DNA of 64,000 bases from Tolypeutes matacus. Its lineage: Eukaryota > Chordata > Mammalia > Cingulata > Chlamyphoridae. Below are positions 41,401 to 51,800 of the stretch, piece after piece. The DNA lies in the NCBI GenBank assembly GCA_026826555.1, contig JAKSZT010054571.1, forward strand, positions 601,429 to 665,428, read 5' to 3'. The notes below the pieces were generated by a model. It had not been told where the DNA came from. It worked only from the letters and a program-made list of their open reading frames with translations, and made no database searches. The position numbers and the translations under genes are program-made. The first letter of the stretch is position 1; every line of letters begins with the position of its first letter.

Positions 41401-43434
41401 ATGAAGAAAGTATTTCAGTTCATTGTCTGCTCTGCACGTGTTTTCCCTTATATTCATTGTTTAAACACTCGTTTTACATAAAACTCTGCAAATTCAGGTG
41501 GTATTAAAATTTTGAAATGCAAGTGAGATACTTGTTTCATTGGCTGCTATGCACTTGTTTTCATGCACTATTAATGTCAAAGCACTGCTTTTAACTAATG
41601 CTATCCCAATGAAGTAATGTCTTCACTTAAGAAATCTCAGTAAGCGTCTTGTTTCATTTCCTGCTATGCATGTGTTTTCATTTACAATCATCTTCAAAAC
41701 CCTGGTTTACTTAAAATTCTGTGAATTCATTCGGCTTTTCAGTTATGTAAATGAAGAAAGAATATTGTTTCATTGGCTGCTTTGCTCATGTTTTCACTTA
41801 TAATCAAAGTCAAAACACTGGTTTTACCTAAAACTCCTGAATGCAGGAGGCTCTTCAGTTTTGAAAACAAGCAAGATCATCTTTTCTTTGGAGAATATGC
41901 ACATTGTTTGACTTACAGTCAACTTCAAAATCCTGGTTTTACCTAATGATCTGTGAACACAGTTGATTCTTAAGTTTTGAAACCTAATATACACCTTTTT
42001 TTCAGTGGCTGCTATGCACATGTTTTCACTTATAATCAATATCAAATCTCCAGTTTTACTTAATGCTCTGTGAACACAGGAAGTTCATCACTTTTGTAAA
42101 TTATGTAAGATACTTGTCTCCTTGGTTGCTATGCACTTGTTTTCTCTTACACTCAATGTAAAAATGTTGCTTTTACTTAATGCTATGCCAATACAGTAGT
42201 TTCTTCACTTTTGAAATTAAATTAAGATTTTGTTTCATTCACTGCTTATGTACGTGTTTTCACTTACAATCAACTTCAAAATCTTGCTTTACCTAAAACT
42301 CAGTGAATGCAATCAGTTTTTCAGCTATGAATATGAAGAAAGTCTCATGTTACATTGGCTGCTATGCACGTGTGGTCACTTATAATCAAAGTCAAAACAC
42401 TGGTTTTACCTCACACTCTCTCAATGCAGGAAGTTCTTCAGTTTTGAAAACTAATCAATATACGTTTTTCTTTGGAGACTATGCACATGTTTTGACTTAC
42501 AATCAACTTCAAAACCCTGTTTTTACCTAATGCTCTGAGAATACAGTTGATTCCTCAGATTAAACTAAGAAAGAAACTTGTGTCATTGGCTGCAATGAAC
42601 GAGTTTTCACTAATAATCAATGTCAATACTCCAGTTTTACTTAATGCTCTGTGAACACAGGAGGGTTTTCACTTTTGTAAAGTAAGAAAGATACTTGTTT
42701 CCTTGGTTTCTATGCACTTGCTTTCACTTACAATGAATGTCAAAACAGTGATTTTACCTAGTACTATTCCAATGCACTAATTCCTTCAGTTTTGTAAACT
42801 AAGGAAAATTCTTATTTGATTGGCAGTTATGCACTTGTTTTGAGTTACAACCAACTTCAAAATCCTGATTTGAACCTAATGCTCCAAGAATAAATGAGGT
42901 TCTTTACTTTTGTAAAGGAAGTAAGATACATGTTTCCTTGGTTGATCTGCACTTGTTTTCATTTTCAACCATTGTTAAAACACTGCTTTTATGAAGCCAA
43001 TGCTGTAGTTCCTTCACTTTTGGAAATCAAAGTAAGATTCTTGTTTCATTTGCTGCTATACATGTGTTTTTAAGTACAACCAACTTCAAAACACTGATTT
43101 TACCTAACATTCTGTGAATGCAGGAGGTACTTTTATTTTGAAAGGTAAGTAAGATACTTGTTTCCTTCACTGCCTTGCACTTGCTTTGACTCACAATCAA
43201 TGTCAAAACACTGTTTTACCAAATGCTACACCAATGCAGTGGTATGCTCAGTTTTGTAAACTAAGCATGATACTTGTTTCTTTTGCTGCAAAGCACTTGT
43301 TTTCACTTAAAATAATATTCTAAAGACAGGTTTACTTAAAATGCCCTGAATGCAGGCGTTTCTTCACTTTTTACAACTATGGAAGATACTCTTTTCATTG
43401 GCAGCTATGGACGTGTTTTGACTTACAATCAACT
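38478..43434 (+). repeat. 115-bp tandem satellite array, type B, continued
   Basis: Same orientation and subtypes as before the L1. The three-monomer cassette recurs at about 38466-38720 and 41395-41660. CACGTG-type monomers occur at about 41437 and 42367. Strong splice-donor look-alikes (AAGGTAAGTAAG) occur at 41051 and 43143. The block ends abruptly at 43434 inside a monomer (TTTTGACTTACAATCAACT), where proviral sequence begins with no duplication or LTR. No genes were seen. Confidence 0.92.
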
Positions 43435-45955
43435 GGACCCATGAATTCTGGCTATGGGAGAATCAGCACGATAGAGAGGATGCTGATTCAGAGCATATAA
43501 AGCCTCCTAGAGAACATTGCCCCAGCCCTGCAAGGTATTGCCACCTGCTGGGCACCATAATTGAGGCTTCAAAAGGCCATTCCACTGTTCTATTTAATCC
43601 ACCTGCTTCAGAGTGATGGGGAACATGGTAAGACCAGTGAATTCTATGGGCATGTGCCCATTCCCACACATAATTTGCTGTGAAATGGGTTCCGTGATCA
43701 GAAGCAATGCTGTGTGGAATGCCATGATGGAAGAAAAGACATTTGGTAATTCCACAGATGGTAGTTTTGAAAGAAGCATTCCATGCTGGAAATGCAAACC
43801 CATAGCCAGAGTTTGTGTCTATTTCAGTTAAAACATATCACTGCCCCTTCCATGGTAGAAGTGGCCCAATGTAGTCAACCTGCCACCAGTAGCGGGCTGG
43901 TCAGCTCGAGGAATGGTGCCAAATTGGGGCTGAGTGTGGGTCTCTGCTGCTGGCAGATTGGGCATTCAGCAGTGGCTGTAGCCAAGTCAGCCTTGATGAG
44001 AGGAAGTCCATGTTTCTGAGCCCATGCATAACCTCCATCCCTACCTCTATGGCCACTTTGTTCAGGAGCCCATTGGGCAATGACAGGAGTGGCTGGGGAA
44101 AGAGGCTGAGTATTAGCCACAGAGCGGGTCATCTTATCCACTTGATTATTAAACTTCCTCTGCTGAAGTCACCCTCTGGTGAGCATTCATGTAGGACACA
44201 AATATGTTCATGTTTTGTGCCCACTCAAAAAGGTCTATCATTGTCATCAACTTTCCATTCATGTTCCTTCCAAGTCCCTGACCACCTAGCCAAAACAGCC
44301 CATGAATCAGTGTACAAATGTACCTGTGGCCATTTCTTCTTCCAAGCAAAATGAACAACTAGATTCACTGCTTAAAACTATGCCTACTGGGAAGATTTGA
44401 ACTCACCACTATCCTTCAAGGATGTCCCAGAAAAGAGCTGCAGTACCACAGCTTTCTACTTTTGGGGGTTACCTGCATATCATGCAGAACCATCTGTAAA
44501 CCAGGCCCTAGTTTTCTCATCCTCAGCCAAATGATTGTAACGGATTCCCCAAGAGGCCAAAACTGTGGGCTGGGAAAAAGAAAGTAACATGGCAGGGGTG
44601 GTGACCATTGACATTTGTGCCACTTCCTCATGCAACTTACTTGTGCCTTCAGGACCTGCTTGAGCCCTATCTCATATATACCACTTTCATTTTATTATTG
44701 AGTGCTGCTGTGCATGCCCAACATTATGGTTTGGTGGGTTAGACAATACCCAGCTCATGATAGGCAACTCAGTTCTCATGGTAACTTTATGGCCCATGGC
44801 TAAGCATTCAGTCTCTACTAAGGCCCAGTAGCAAGCCAAAACCTGCTTCTCAAAAGGGGAGTAGTTATCTGTAGAGGATGGCAAGGCTTTGCTCCAAAAT
44901 CCTAAGGGTCTGTGCTGTGATTCCCCTATAGGGCCCTGCCAAAGTCTCCAGACAGCATCTCTATTTGCCACTGAAACTTCCAGCACCATTGGATCTCCTG
45001 GTTCATATGGTCCAAGTGGTAGTGGAGCTTGCAGAGCAGTCTGGTCCTGTCACAGTGATTTCTCTTGTTCCAGTCCCCAATCAAATCTAGCAGCTTTTCT
45101 GGTCACTCAGTAAATGGGCTGGAGTAGCACATCCAAATGAGGAATGGGTTGTCTCCAAAATCCAAAGAGGCCAACTAAGTGTTGTGCCGCTTTTTTTGGT
45201 CATAGGAGGGGCCAGGTTCAACAGCTTATCCTTTACTTTAGAAGGAATATCTTGACAGGCCCCACACCACTGGATACCTAGAAATTTCACTGAGGTGGAA
45301 GATTCCTGTATTTTTGTGGAATTTATCTCCCATCCTCTCTCACACAAATGCCTTACCAATAAATCTAGAGTCTTTGCTACTTCTTGCTCAGTAGGTCCTA
45401 TCAATATGATATCATCAATATAATGGACCAGTGTGATGTTTTGCAGGAGATAGAGATGATCAAGATCCCTTTGGACAATATTATGACATAGGGCTGGAGA
45501 GCTGATATACCCCTGATGCAGGATAGTGAAGGTATATTGCTGGCCTTTCCAGCTGAAAACAAACTGTTTCTGGTGGTCCTTACTAATGGCAATTGAGAAA
45601 AAAGCATTTGCCATATCAACAGCTGCATACCAGAAATCAGAGGAAGTGTTGATTTGCTCAAGCAATCATACCATATCTGGGACAGCAACTTTAATTAGAG
45701 TCACCACCAGATGAGTTTTTGATAATCTACTGCCATCCTCCAAGATCCATTCTCCAAGATCCATCTGTTTTTTTGCACAGGCCAAATAGGAGAGTTGAAT
45801 GGGGATGTGGTGGGAATCACCACCCTTGCATCTTTCAAATCCTTGGTGGTGGCACTAATCTTTGCAAACCCTCCAGGAATCCAGTATTGCCTTTGATTTA
45901 CTATTTTGCTAGGCAGGGGCAGTTCTAGAAGCTTCCACTTGGCCTTTCCAACCAT
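43435..45955 (-). pseudogene. ERV-L pol remnant (RT, RNase H, integrase part)
   Basis: Several frames cover one ancestral pol. RT fingers/palm are at 45955-45701 and 45665-45087, including the catalytic YIDD (45411-45422) and, further on, IQWCGACQDIPSKVKDKLL, typical of ERV-L. The connection and RNase H part is at 44989-44687 (FWSKALPSSTDNYSPFEKQ) and continues, broken, to about 44150. The integrase zinc domain is at 44141-43875 (CPICQQQ). The integrase core is at 43803-43463, in two frames, with the PHHSEAGGL block holding the catalytic Glu. The sequence ends there. There are at least six frame breaks. An intact version would copy the viral RNA and insert the DNA; this one cannot. Confidence 0.88.
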
Positions 45956-46432
45956 AATAGCCCTAATTCCACAAGTCAGGGATCCAATATGTGGATTCTG
46001 TCAGTTACTGAGTATATCTATTCCAGTTATGCCTTCTGGAACTAGAAAAATAACCACAGAATGGGCCCATGGACCCCCTGGACCCACTGTGAGGTGGACC
46101 TGAGCTAAAACTCCATCAAAAACCTGAACTCCATAAGCCCCTAATCTGACTTGTGGACCACAGTGATGTTTTGGGTCTCCTAGAATTAATGTGCCTTCTG
46201 AGACAGTGTCTAATAATCCTCAAAATGTCTGATCATCTCCTTTTCCCCAATGCACAGTTTATCTGGCAAAAGGCCTTAGGTCTCCCTGGGGAAAGGTGGG
46301 AGGAAGATTAACACTATAAATTTTTGGCAGTTTAACAGGATCCTTCCCCAAGGGCACCTAGCCTTCTCATTCAAGGGGCTCTGGATGTGTAAACTATCTC
46401 AAGTCTGGGAATTGATTAAGGGGCCATGATTC
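45956..46432 (-). pseudogene. ERV-L protease remnant
   Basis: Lies between gag and RT on the minus strand. Translation shows LLDTVSEGTLI around 46180-46215, the retroviral aspartic protease LLDTG active-site block with the Gly changed to Val. Further on come TVGPGGPWAHSVVIF and GIDIL, then the RT-preceding linker. In-frame stops occur on both sides of the active site. The normal role is cleavage of Gag-Pol. Confidence 0.75.
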
Positions 46433-48030
46433 TCAGCATCTGTAATTTAAGTTAGGGTTTTGTTCACTTGACCTAGAACACTTCTGCTTATATAAATCCA
46501 GAAGAAATTTAGTAGACTGCCCATGTATTTCACTTCTAGGTACCCCAAGATCTATTAGCCAATGCCATAACTCCATGTGACTCACACTATTCTGTGTGCT
46601 GTTTTGAATATGTCTTTCTTTGTGGTAGCCATGCCCACCTTTCCTTTGGCGATTAACTTCCAATGCTTGACTTTTAATGGGCCAAGATCTGATCATCCCC
46701 ATAATGTTTAAGGATTCCAATCCATTACAGACCCCCTCCCACAGTAATATCTGGACTGCAGAGAAGAGCAACCACAGTTCTTCAGAGAAGATGGAATTAA
46801 TCTTACAAATTTATTCCTCACAGTCCTGGTTAAAGGTGTGTCCTCTGGACATTCCTGGAGTGGTTGGGCATTCCATATGTTTCCAGGAAGGACCTGGGTC
46901 CATGAAAATGGTGCCGTGGATGAGAAAGAAAGAATAAGACAGACAGAAGAAAAACTGGGATCAGGGGACTCTCCATCCGATATGGATAGAAGAGCAGGTC
47001 TCAAATGGTAAATCCATCCTAGCATTCCAATCTCTCTAAGGCTTTGAATCCCCTCATCTACTGTATACCATGGCAAATCAGACATCTCAACATCAGATGT
47101 GCTAGGCCCTCGTTTGGTCTATGCTTCAGTCAGCCGCCCAAACAAACTTTTAGAGCCCTTTCTAACCATTCGAGCTACAGTGTTGAATCCATAATTTCTG
47201 CTTAGTAGGCCCATATCAATAAATTCAACCTGATCCAACTTTATATTCCTTCCATTATTATCCCATACCCTTAGCATCCATTCCCAAACATATTCCCCTG
47301 ATTCTCTCTATATAAGTTGGAAAACTCATGCAGCTCTTTCAGAATATAGCATGCTTCCTCATGGGTCACACTTTGTATTTCACCTTTGGGGGATTGTTAT
47401 GATTTTATTCTAGTAATGGGTCTTAAAGACAATAGGGGTGGAGATGTGGACAAGGAGAAGGATTAGAGATGTCTTGTAAGCTACTGAACTGAGGGCATTC
47501 ATTTGAATTTTCTTCTGATGAGACAGGATTAATATCTTCAGGCAGGGGTTGGAAGACAGATTCCTCAGGGTAGACTGGAAGTTGGGCAGTGCATGCTGGA
47601 TTTTGGCTGGTACCTGCCTCAGGGCTGGAAGGAAGCCCAGAACCCCTGGGGCAGGCAAGATGCTGGGCTGTGCAAGCTTCCAACTGGCTTGTACCCACCT
47701 CAGGGCTGGAAGAAGTCCAGACTCCCTGGGGCAGGCTGGAGGCTGGATGATACAAGATTGACAAGATGTGGTCTCCAAAGGGCAGCCCATCACAGTTTTA
47801 TCTGGTAAAGTCTCAGCAGAATTTAGGGTTCCAATGTCCCCACCAATATTATCATCACCCCATATGTCTCCATTCCAATCCTCGGGGTTCCACTCCTTTC
47901 CAATCAATGCCTTCACTTTAATTGCAGAAACCCTGTGAGGTTGAGATTTTAGTTTCATAATGAGAGTCTGAGTTTGATTCTCAGATATCTCAAGTCTGTG
48001 GCTACAGGAGACAAATTTTTTCCAAGGCAC
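46433..48030 (-). pseudogene. ERV-L gag remnant
   Basis: The N-terminal part is a 206-codon frame, 48030-47410, opening MPWKKFVSCSHRLEISENQ. It has an acidic W-rich stretch (EWNPEDWNGDIWGDD) and then a Pro-rich section. The C-terminal part lies in shifted frames at 47085-46708 and 46771-46433 (RSWPIKSQALEVNR, then YHKERHIQNS and LYKQKCSR). About 320 bases between 47086 and 47409 have no long frame; they read as further decayed gag. Gag would form the particle core. The assignment rests on motif order next to ERV-L pol and recognisable family phrases. Confidence 0.75.
47605..47766 (-). repeat. 81-bp (27-codon) tandem repeat in gag
   Basis: GGCTGGTACCTGCCTCAGGG at 47605 and GGCTTGTACCCACCTCAGGG at 47686 start two direct copies, 81 bp apart, each containing GGGCTGGAAG and CCTGGGGCAGGC. 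On the coding strand this is a 27-residue Pro/Leu-rich repeat, read with PRESGLLPALRWV and APGVLGFLPALRQV. The length, a multiple of three, suggests it arose while gag was still coding. Confidence 0.8.
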
Positions 48031-48414
48031 ATGTAGAAACTTTCATATCATTCATGTAGCATTTAATTTTCAAATTTGAAAACTTTAGTTCTTCTCTTTA
48101 TTTTGTAACTGTATCCAGAGAATCTAGGAGGAGCCAGCCAACATCATTATACTTTTTGACTCCACAATATTCTATTAAGGTGTTGAATACACTCTTACCC
48201 AGATCCTTGCTTCTTATAAGCATGGAAGTAGGGGAATCAAGTGATGTTATTTTTGTGTTTCTTTATTGTCAGCTCATGACATGGACTGTTAGCAACCTCT
48301 TCATTATTGGAAAGGGAGTCATTAGTACCCTGAGTCCAATTAGAGTAGAGAGCCAATTACAAAACTTGCAGAACCACCTCAAAAATCCCATGTTTAAGAC
48401 GTTGTTCCTCAAGA
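48031..48414 (-). other. ERV-L leader between primer site and gag
   Basis: About 380 bases without a supported gene. By position this is the untranslated leader where packaging signals would lie. ORFs on either strand (for example 48156-48494 plus) are not recognisable and cross the LTR edge. Confidence 0.6.
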
Positions 48415-48430
48415 ACCACTTCTGGTACCA
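48415..48430 (-). other. Primer binding site, tRNA-Leu-like
   Basis: The minus strand reads TGGTACCAGAAGTGGT, three bases inside the LTR edge. TGG plus this sequence complements the 3' end of a leucine tRNA acceptor arm, as expected for ERV-L, the L standing for leucine. Confidence 0.8.
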
Positions 48431-48433
48431 AGC

Positions 48434-48874
48434 TATATTAGTCAGGGTTGTCTCAGGAAACAGAATCAACAGGAGATATCTGTCAATAATATGAGATTTT
48501 AAAGAGTCTATTACATGACCATGGGGATACACGAGTCGAGGTTCTTCAGGCAGGCTGCAAACCAGGGTCTCTGGGGAAAGTCTGATGCAAGGTCCTTGTG
48601 AGTTTCTGGGAGAAGTTGCTTGGTCAGTGATGAGCTTGGAAATTCTCTCTAAATGTTGAAATCACTTCCCCCTTTAAATCATTCAACTGATTGATAAAAA
48701 GCATTACCCATTGATGATGTAATCTCCCCAATTGATACAGATGTAATCAGCAATCCATGCAGTAAACTCAATGGTGATTGAAATCTATAAAAGTCCAATT
48801 AGCCCAGTGCTTGTTGGAAAAAACTCCTGGAGACAATTACCTGGCCGAGGTGACACATTCACCTAACCATCACA
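48434..48874 (-). repeat. 5' LTR of the ERV-L provirus
   Basis: A 441-bp block whose minus-strand start is TGTGATGGTTAGGTGAATG and whose end is CAACCCTGACTAATATA. These termini resemble the MLT2/ERV-L LTR group, with the final CA mutated to TA. It directly abuts the primer site. There is no second LTR in the window. On the plus strand (antisense to the provirus) TATAAAAG lies at 48786-48793. Confidence 0.82.
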
Positions 48875-51800
48875 GACTATAAGTCAAAACAAGTGCATTG
48901 CAGCCAAGTAATCAAATATCACACTTGCATTTCAAAACCTTAGTACCTCCTGAATTCACAGAGCATTAGGCAAAACCAGTGCTTAACATTGATTATAAGT
49001 GAAAACATGTGCAAACCAGCCAATAAAACAAGATTCTTCCTTCATTTTCAAAACTGAAAACCTGATTGCATTCACAGAGTTTTAGGTAAACAAGGGTTTT
49101 GAAGTTGATTGTAATTCAAAACATGTGCATAACTGCCAATGAAAAGAGTATCTGTCTTAGTTGTCAAAACTGAAGAATCACCTGCATTCAGATATCTTAG
49201 GGAAAAAATTGTTTTGAATTTTATTGTAAGTGAAAACAAGTGCATTGCAGCTATGGAAACATTTAGTTCACTTAGTTTTCAAAACTGAAAAAACCACTGC
49301 ATTACTATAGCATTTGGTAAAAGCAGTATTTGACATTGACTGTGAGTGAAATCAAGTGAAAAGCAGCCAAGGAAACAAGTATGTTACTTACCTTTCAAAA
49401 TTGAAGTACCTTCTGCATTCACAGAACGTTAGGTAAAACCAGTATTTTGCAGTTGATTGTATGTGAAAACACATGCATAGCAGCAAATGAAAGAAGAATC
49501 TTGCTTTTATTTTCAAAAGTGAAGAAATTGCTGCATTGGCATTTTAAAAGTATTGTATTGACATTGTTTGTAAGTGAAAACACTTGCATACCAGACAATG
49601 AAACAAGGATCTTACTTTACAAAAATGAAAAACCTCCTCTATTCATAGAGCATTAGGTTAAAATCCAGATTTTGAAGTTGATTGTAAGTCAAAACACATA
49701 CATAGCTGCCAATGAAATGAGTACATTGATTAGATTTCAAAACTGGAGAATCTCCTGCATTCAGATCGTGTTAGGTAAAGCCAGTGTTTGCCTTTGTTTC
49801 TAAGTGAAACAAAGTGCATTAAAACCAAGGAAACAAGTATCTTCCTTACTTTATAAAAGTGAAGAAATACCTGTATTCACAGAGCATTAGGTTAAAACCA
49901 GGAATTTGAAGTTGTTTGTAACTCAAAACAAGTGCATAGCTGCCAATGAAAGGAGTAACTTGCTTAGTTTTGAAAACAGAAGAAACCACTACATTGGCAT
50001 AGCATTAGGTAAATACAGTGTTTTGACATTGATTGAGAGTGAAAGCAAGTGCTTAGAAGCCAAAGGAACAAGTATCTTACTTACCTATCAAATTGATATA
50101 CCTCCTCCGTTCACAGAACATTAGGTGAAACCAGCGTTTTGAAGTTTATTGTAAATGAAAACACGTTCATAGCAGCAGATAAACCAAGAATCTTACTTAG
50201 ATTTCAAAAGAAAAGAAACTATTGCATTGGCATAGCATTAGGTAAAAGAGGTGTTTTGACATTGGTTGTAAGTGAAAACAAGTGCAGAGCAACCAAGGAA
50301 ACAAGTATATTACTTACTTTATAAAAGTAAAGAACTCCCTTTATTCACAGAGCTTTGTGATAAAACCAAGATTTTGAAGTTGACTGTAAATCAAACCAAG
50401 TATGTAGCTGCCAATGAAATGAGTATCTTGCATAGTTTTCAAAACAAGAGAACCTCCTTCATTCAGACTGTGTTAAGTAAAACCAGTGTTTGCTTTTGAT
50501 TCTAAGTGAAAACGTGCATAGAAGCCAAGGAAAAAGAATCTTGCATAGTTCTCAAAACTGAAGAAATTATGTATTGGCATAGCACTATGCAATAGCAGTG
50601 TTATGACATTGACTGTAAGTGCAAACAAGAGCATAGCAGCCATGGAAGCAAATATCTTAATTACTTTACAAAGTGAAGAATTCCCTGTATTCACAAAGCA
50701 TTAGGAAAACCAGGTTTTTGACATTGATTATAAGTGAAAATGTGTGCAAAGCAACCAATGAAACAAGTTTCTTTATTGGCTTTCAAAACTGAAAAGCTAA
50801 CTGCCTTCACAGACTGGTAGGTAAAAACAGTGGTTTGAAGTTGATTGTAAGTGAAAATATGTGCATAGCAGCAAATGAAACAAGAATCTTAATTAAATTT
50901 CAAAAGTGAAGAAAATACTGCATTGACATAGCCTCAGTTAAGTGGATACTTTGACATGGATTGTAAGTGAAAACAAGTGCATAGCAGCCAAGGAAACAAC
51001 TATCACACTTGCATTTCAAAATATTAGTGCCTCCTGAATTCACAGAGCATTAGGTAAAAGTAGCATTTTAACATTGGTTATAAGTGAAAACACATGCAGA
51101 GCTGCCAATGAAGCAAGATTTTTTCTTCATTTTCAAAACTGAAAAGCAACTGCAATCACAGAGTTTAGGTAAACCAGGGTTTTGAATTTGATTGTAAGTC
51201 AAAACACTTACATAGCTGCCAATGTAAAGAGTGTCTTGCTTAGTTGACAAAACTGAAGAAATGCCTGCATTCTGAGTGTGTTAGTTAAAACCAGTGTTTT
51301 GAATTTTATTGTAAGTGAACACAAGTGCATTGCAGCAAAGGAAATTAGTATCATGCTTTGGTTTCAAAACTGAACAAACAACTGCACTGGCATATCATTG
51401 GTAAAAGCAGTGTTTTGACATTGATTTTGAGTGAAAACAATGGCATAGCAGCCAAGGAAACAGTCTCTTAATTACCTCTCAAAATTGAAGTTCCTCCTGT
51501 ATTCAAAGAACATTAGGTAAAACAAGTGCTTTGAAGTTGACTGTAGGTGAAAACACATGCAGAGGAGCAAATGAAACAAGAATGTTATTTCGATTTCAAA
51601 AGTGAAGAAAATACAGCATTGCCATAGTAAAAGCAGTGTTATGACAATGATTGTAAGTGAAAAGCAGAGCACATCAGCCAAAGAAACAAGTATCTTATTT
51701 ACCATACAAAAGTGAAGAACCTCCTGTATTTACAGAGCATTAAGTTAAAACCAGGATTTTGAAGTTGATTATAACTCACAACAAGTGCATTGTGACCAAT

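Larger units (their letters stand above)
43435..48874 (-). mobile_element. ERV-L type endogenous retrovirus, 3'-truncated
   Basis: On the minus strand the order is 5' LTR (48874-48434), primer site (48430-48415), gag, protease, RT, RNase H and integrase, as in class III ERV-L elements, which normally lack env. The element stops inside integrase at 43435. The integrase C-terminus, the dUTPase usual in this family and the 3' LTR are absent. All genes are broken into short frames by stops and frameshifts, so it is inactive. The LTR-side junction looks like a native integration edge (TGTGATGG terminus) into inverted-orientation array; the other side is a rearrangement breakpoint. Confidence 0.9.

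Noticed and set aside
43435..48874. Retroviral env gene
   Set aside because: The provirus stops inside integrase, and ERV-L elements normally lack env. Nothing env-like is visible.
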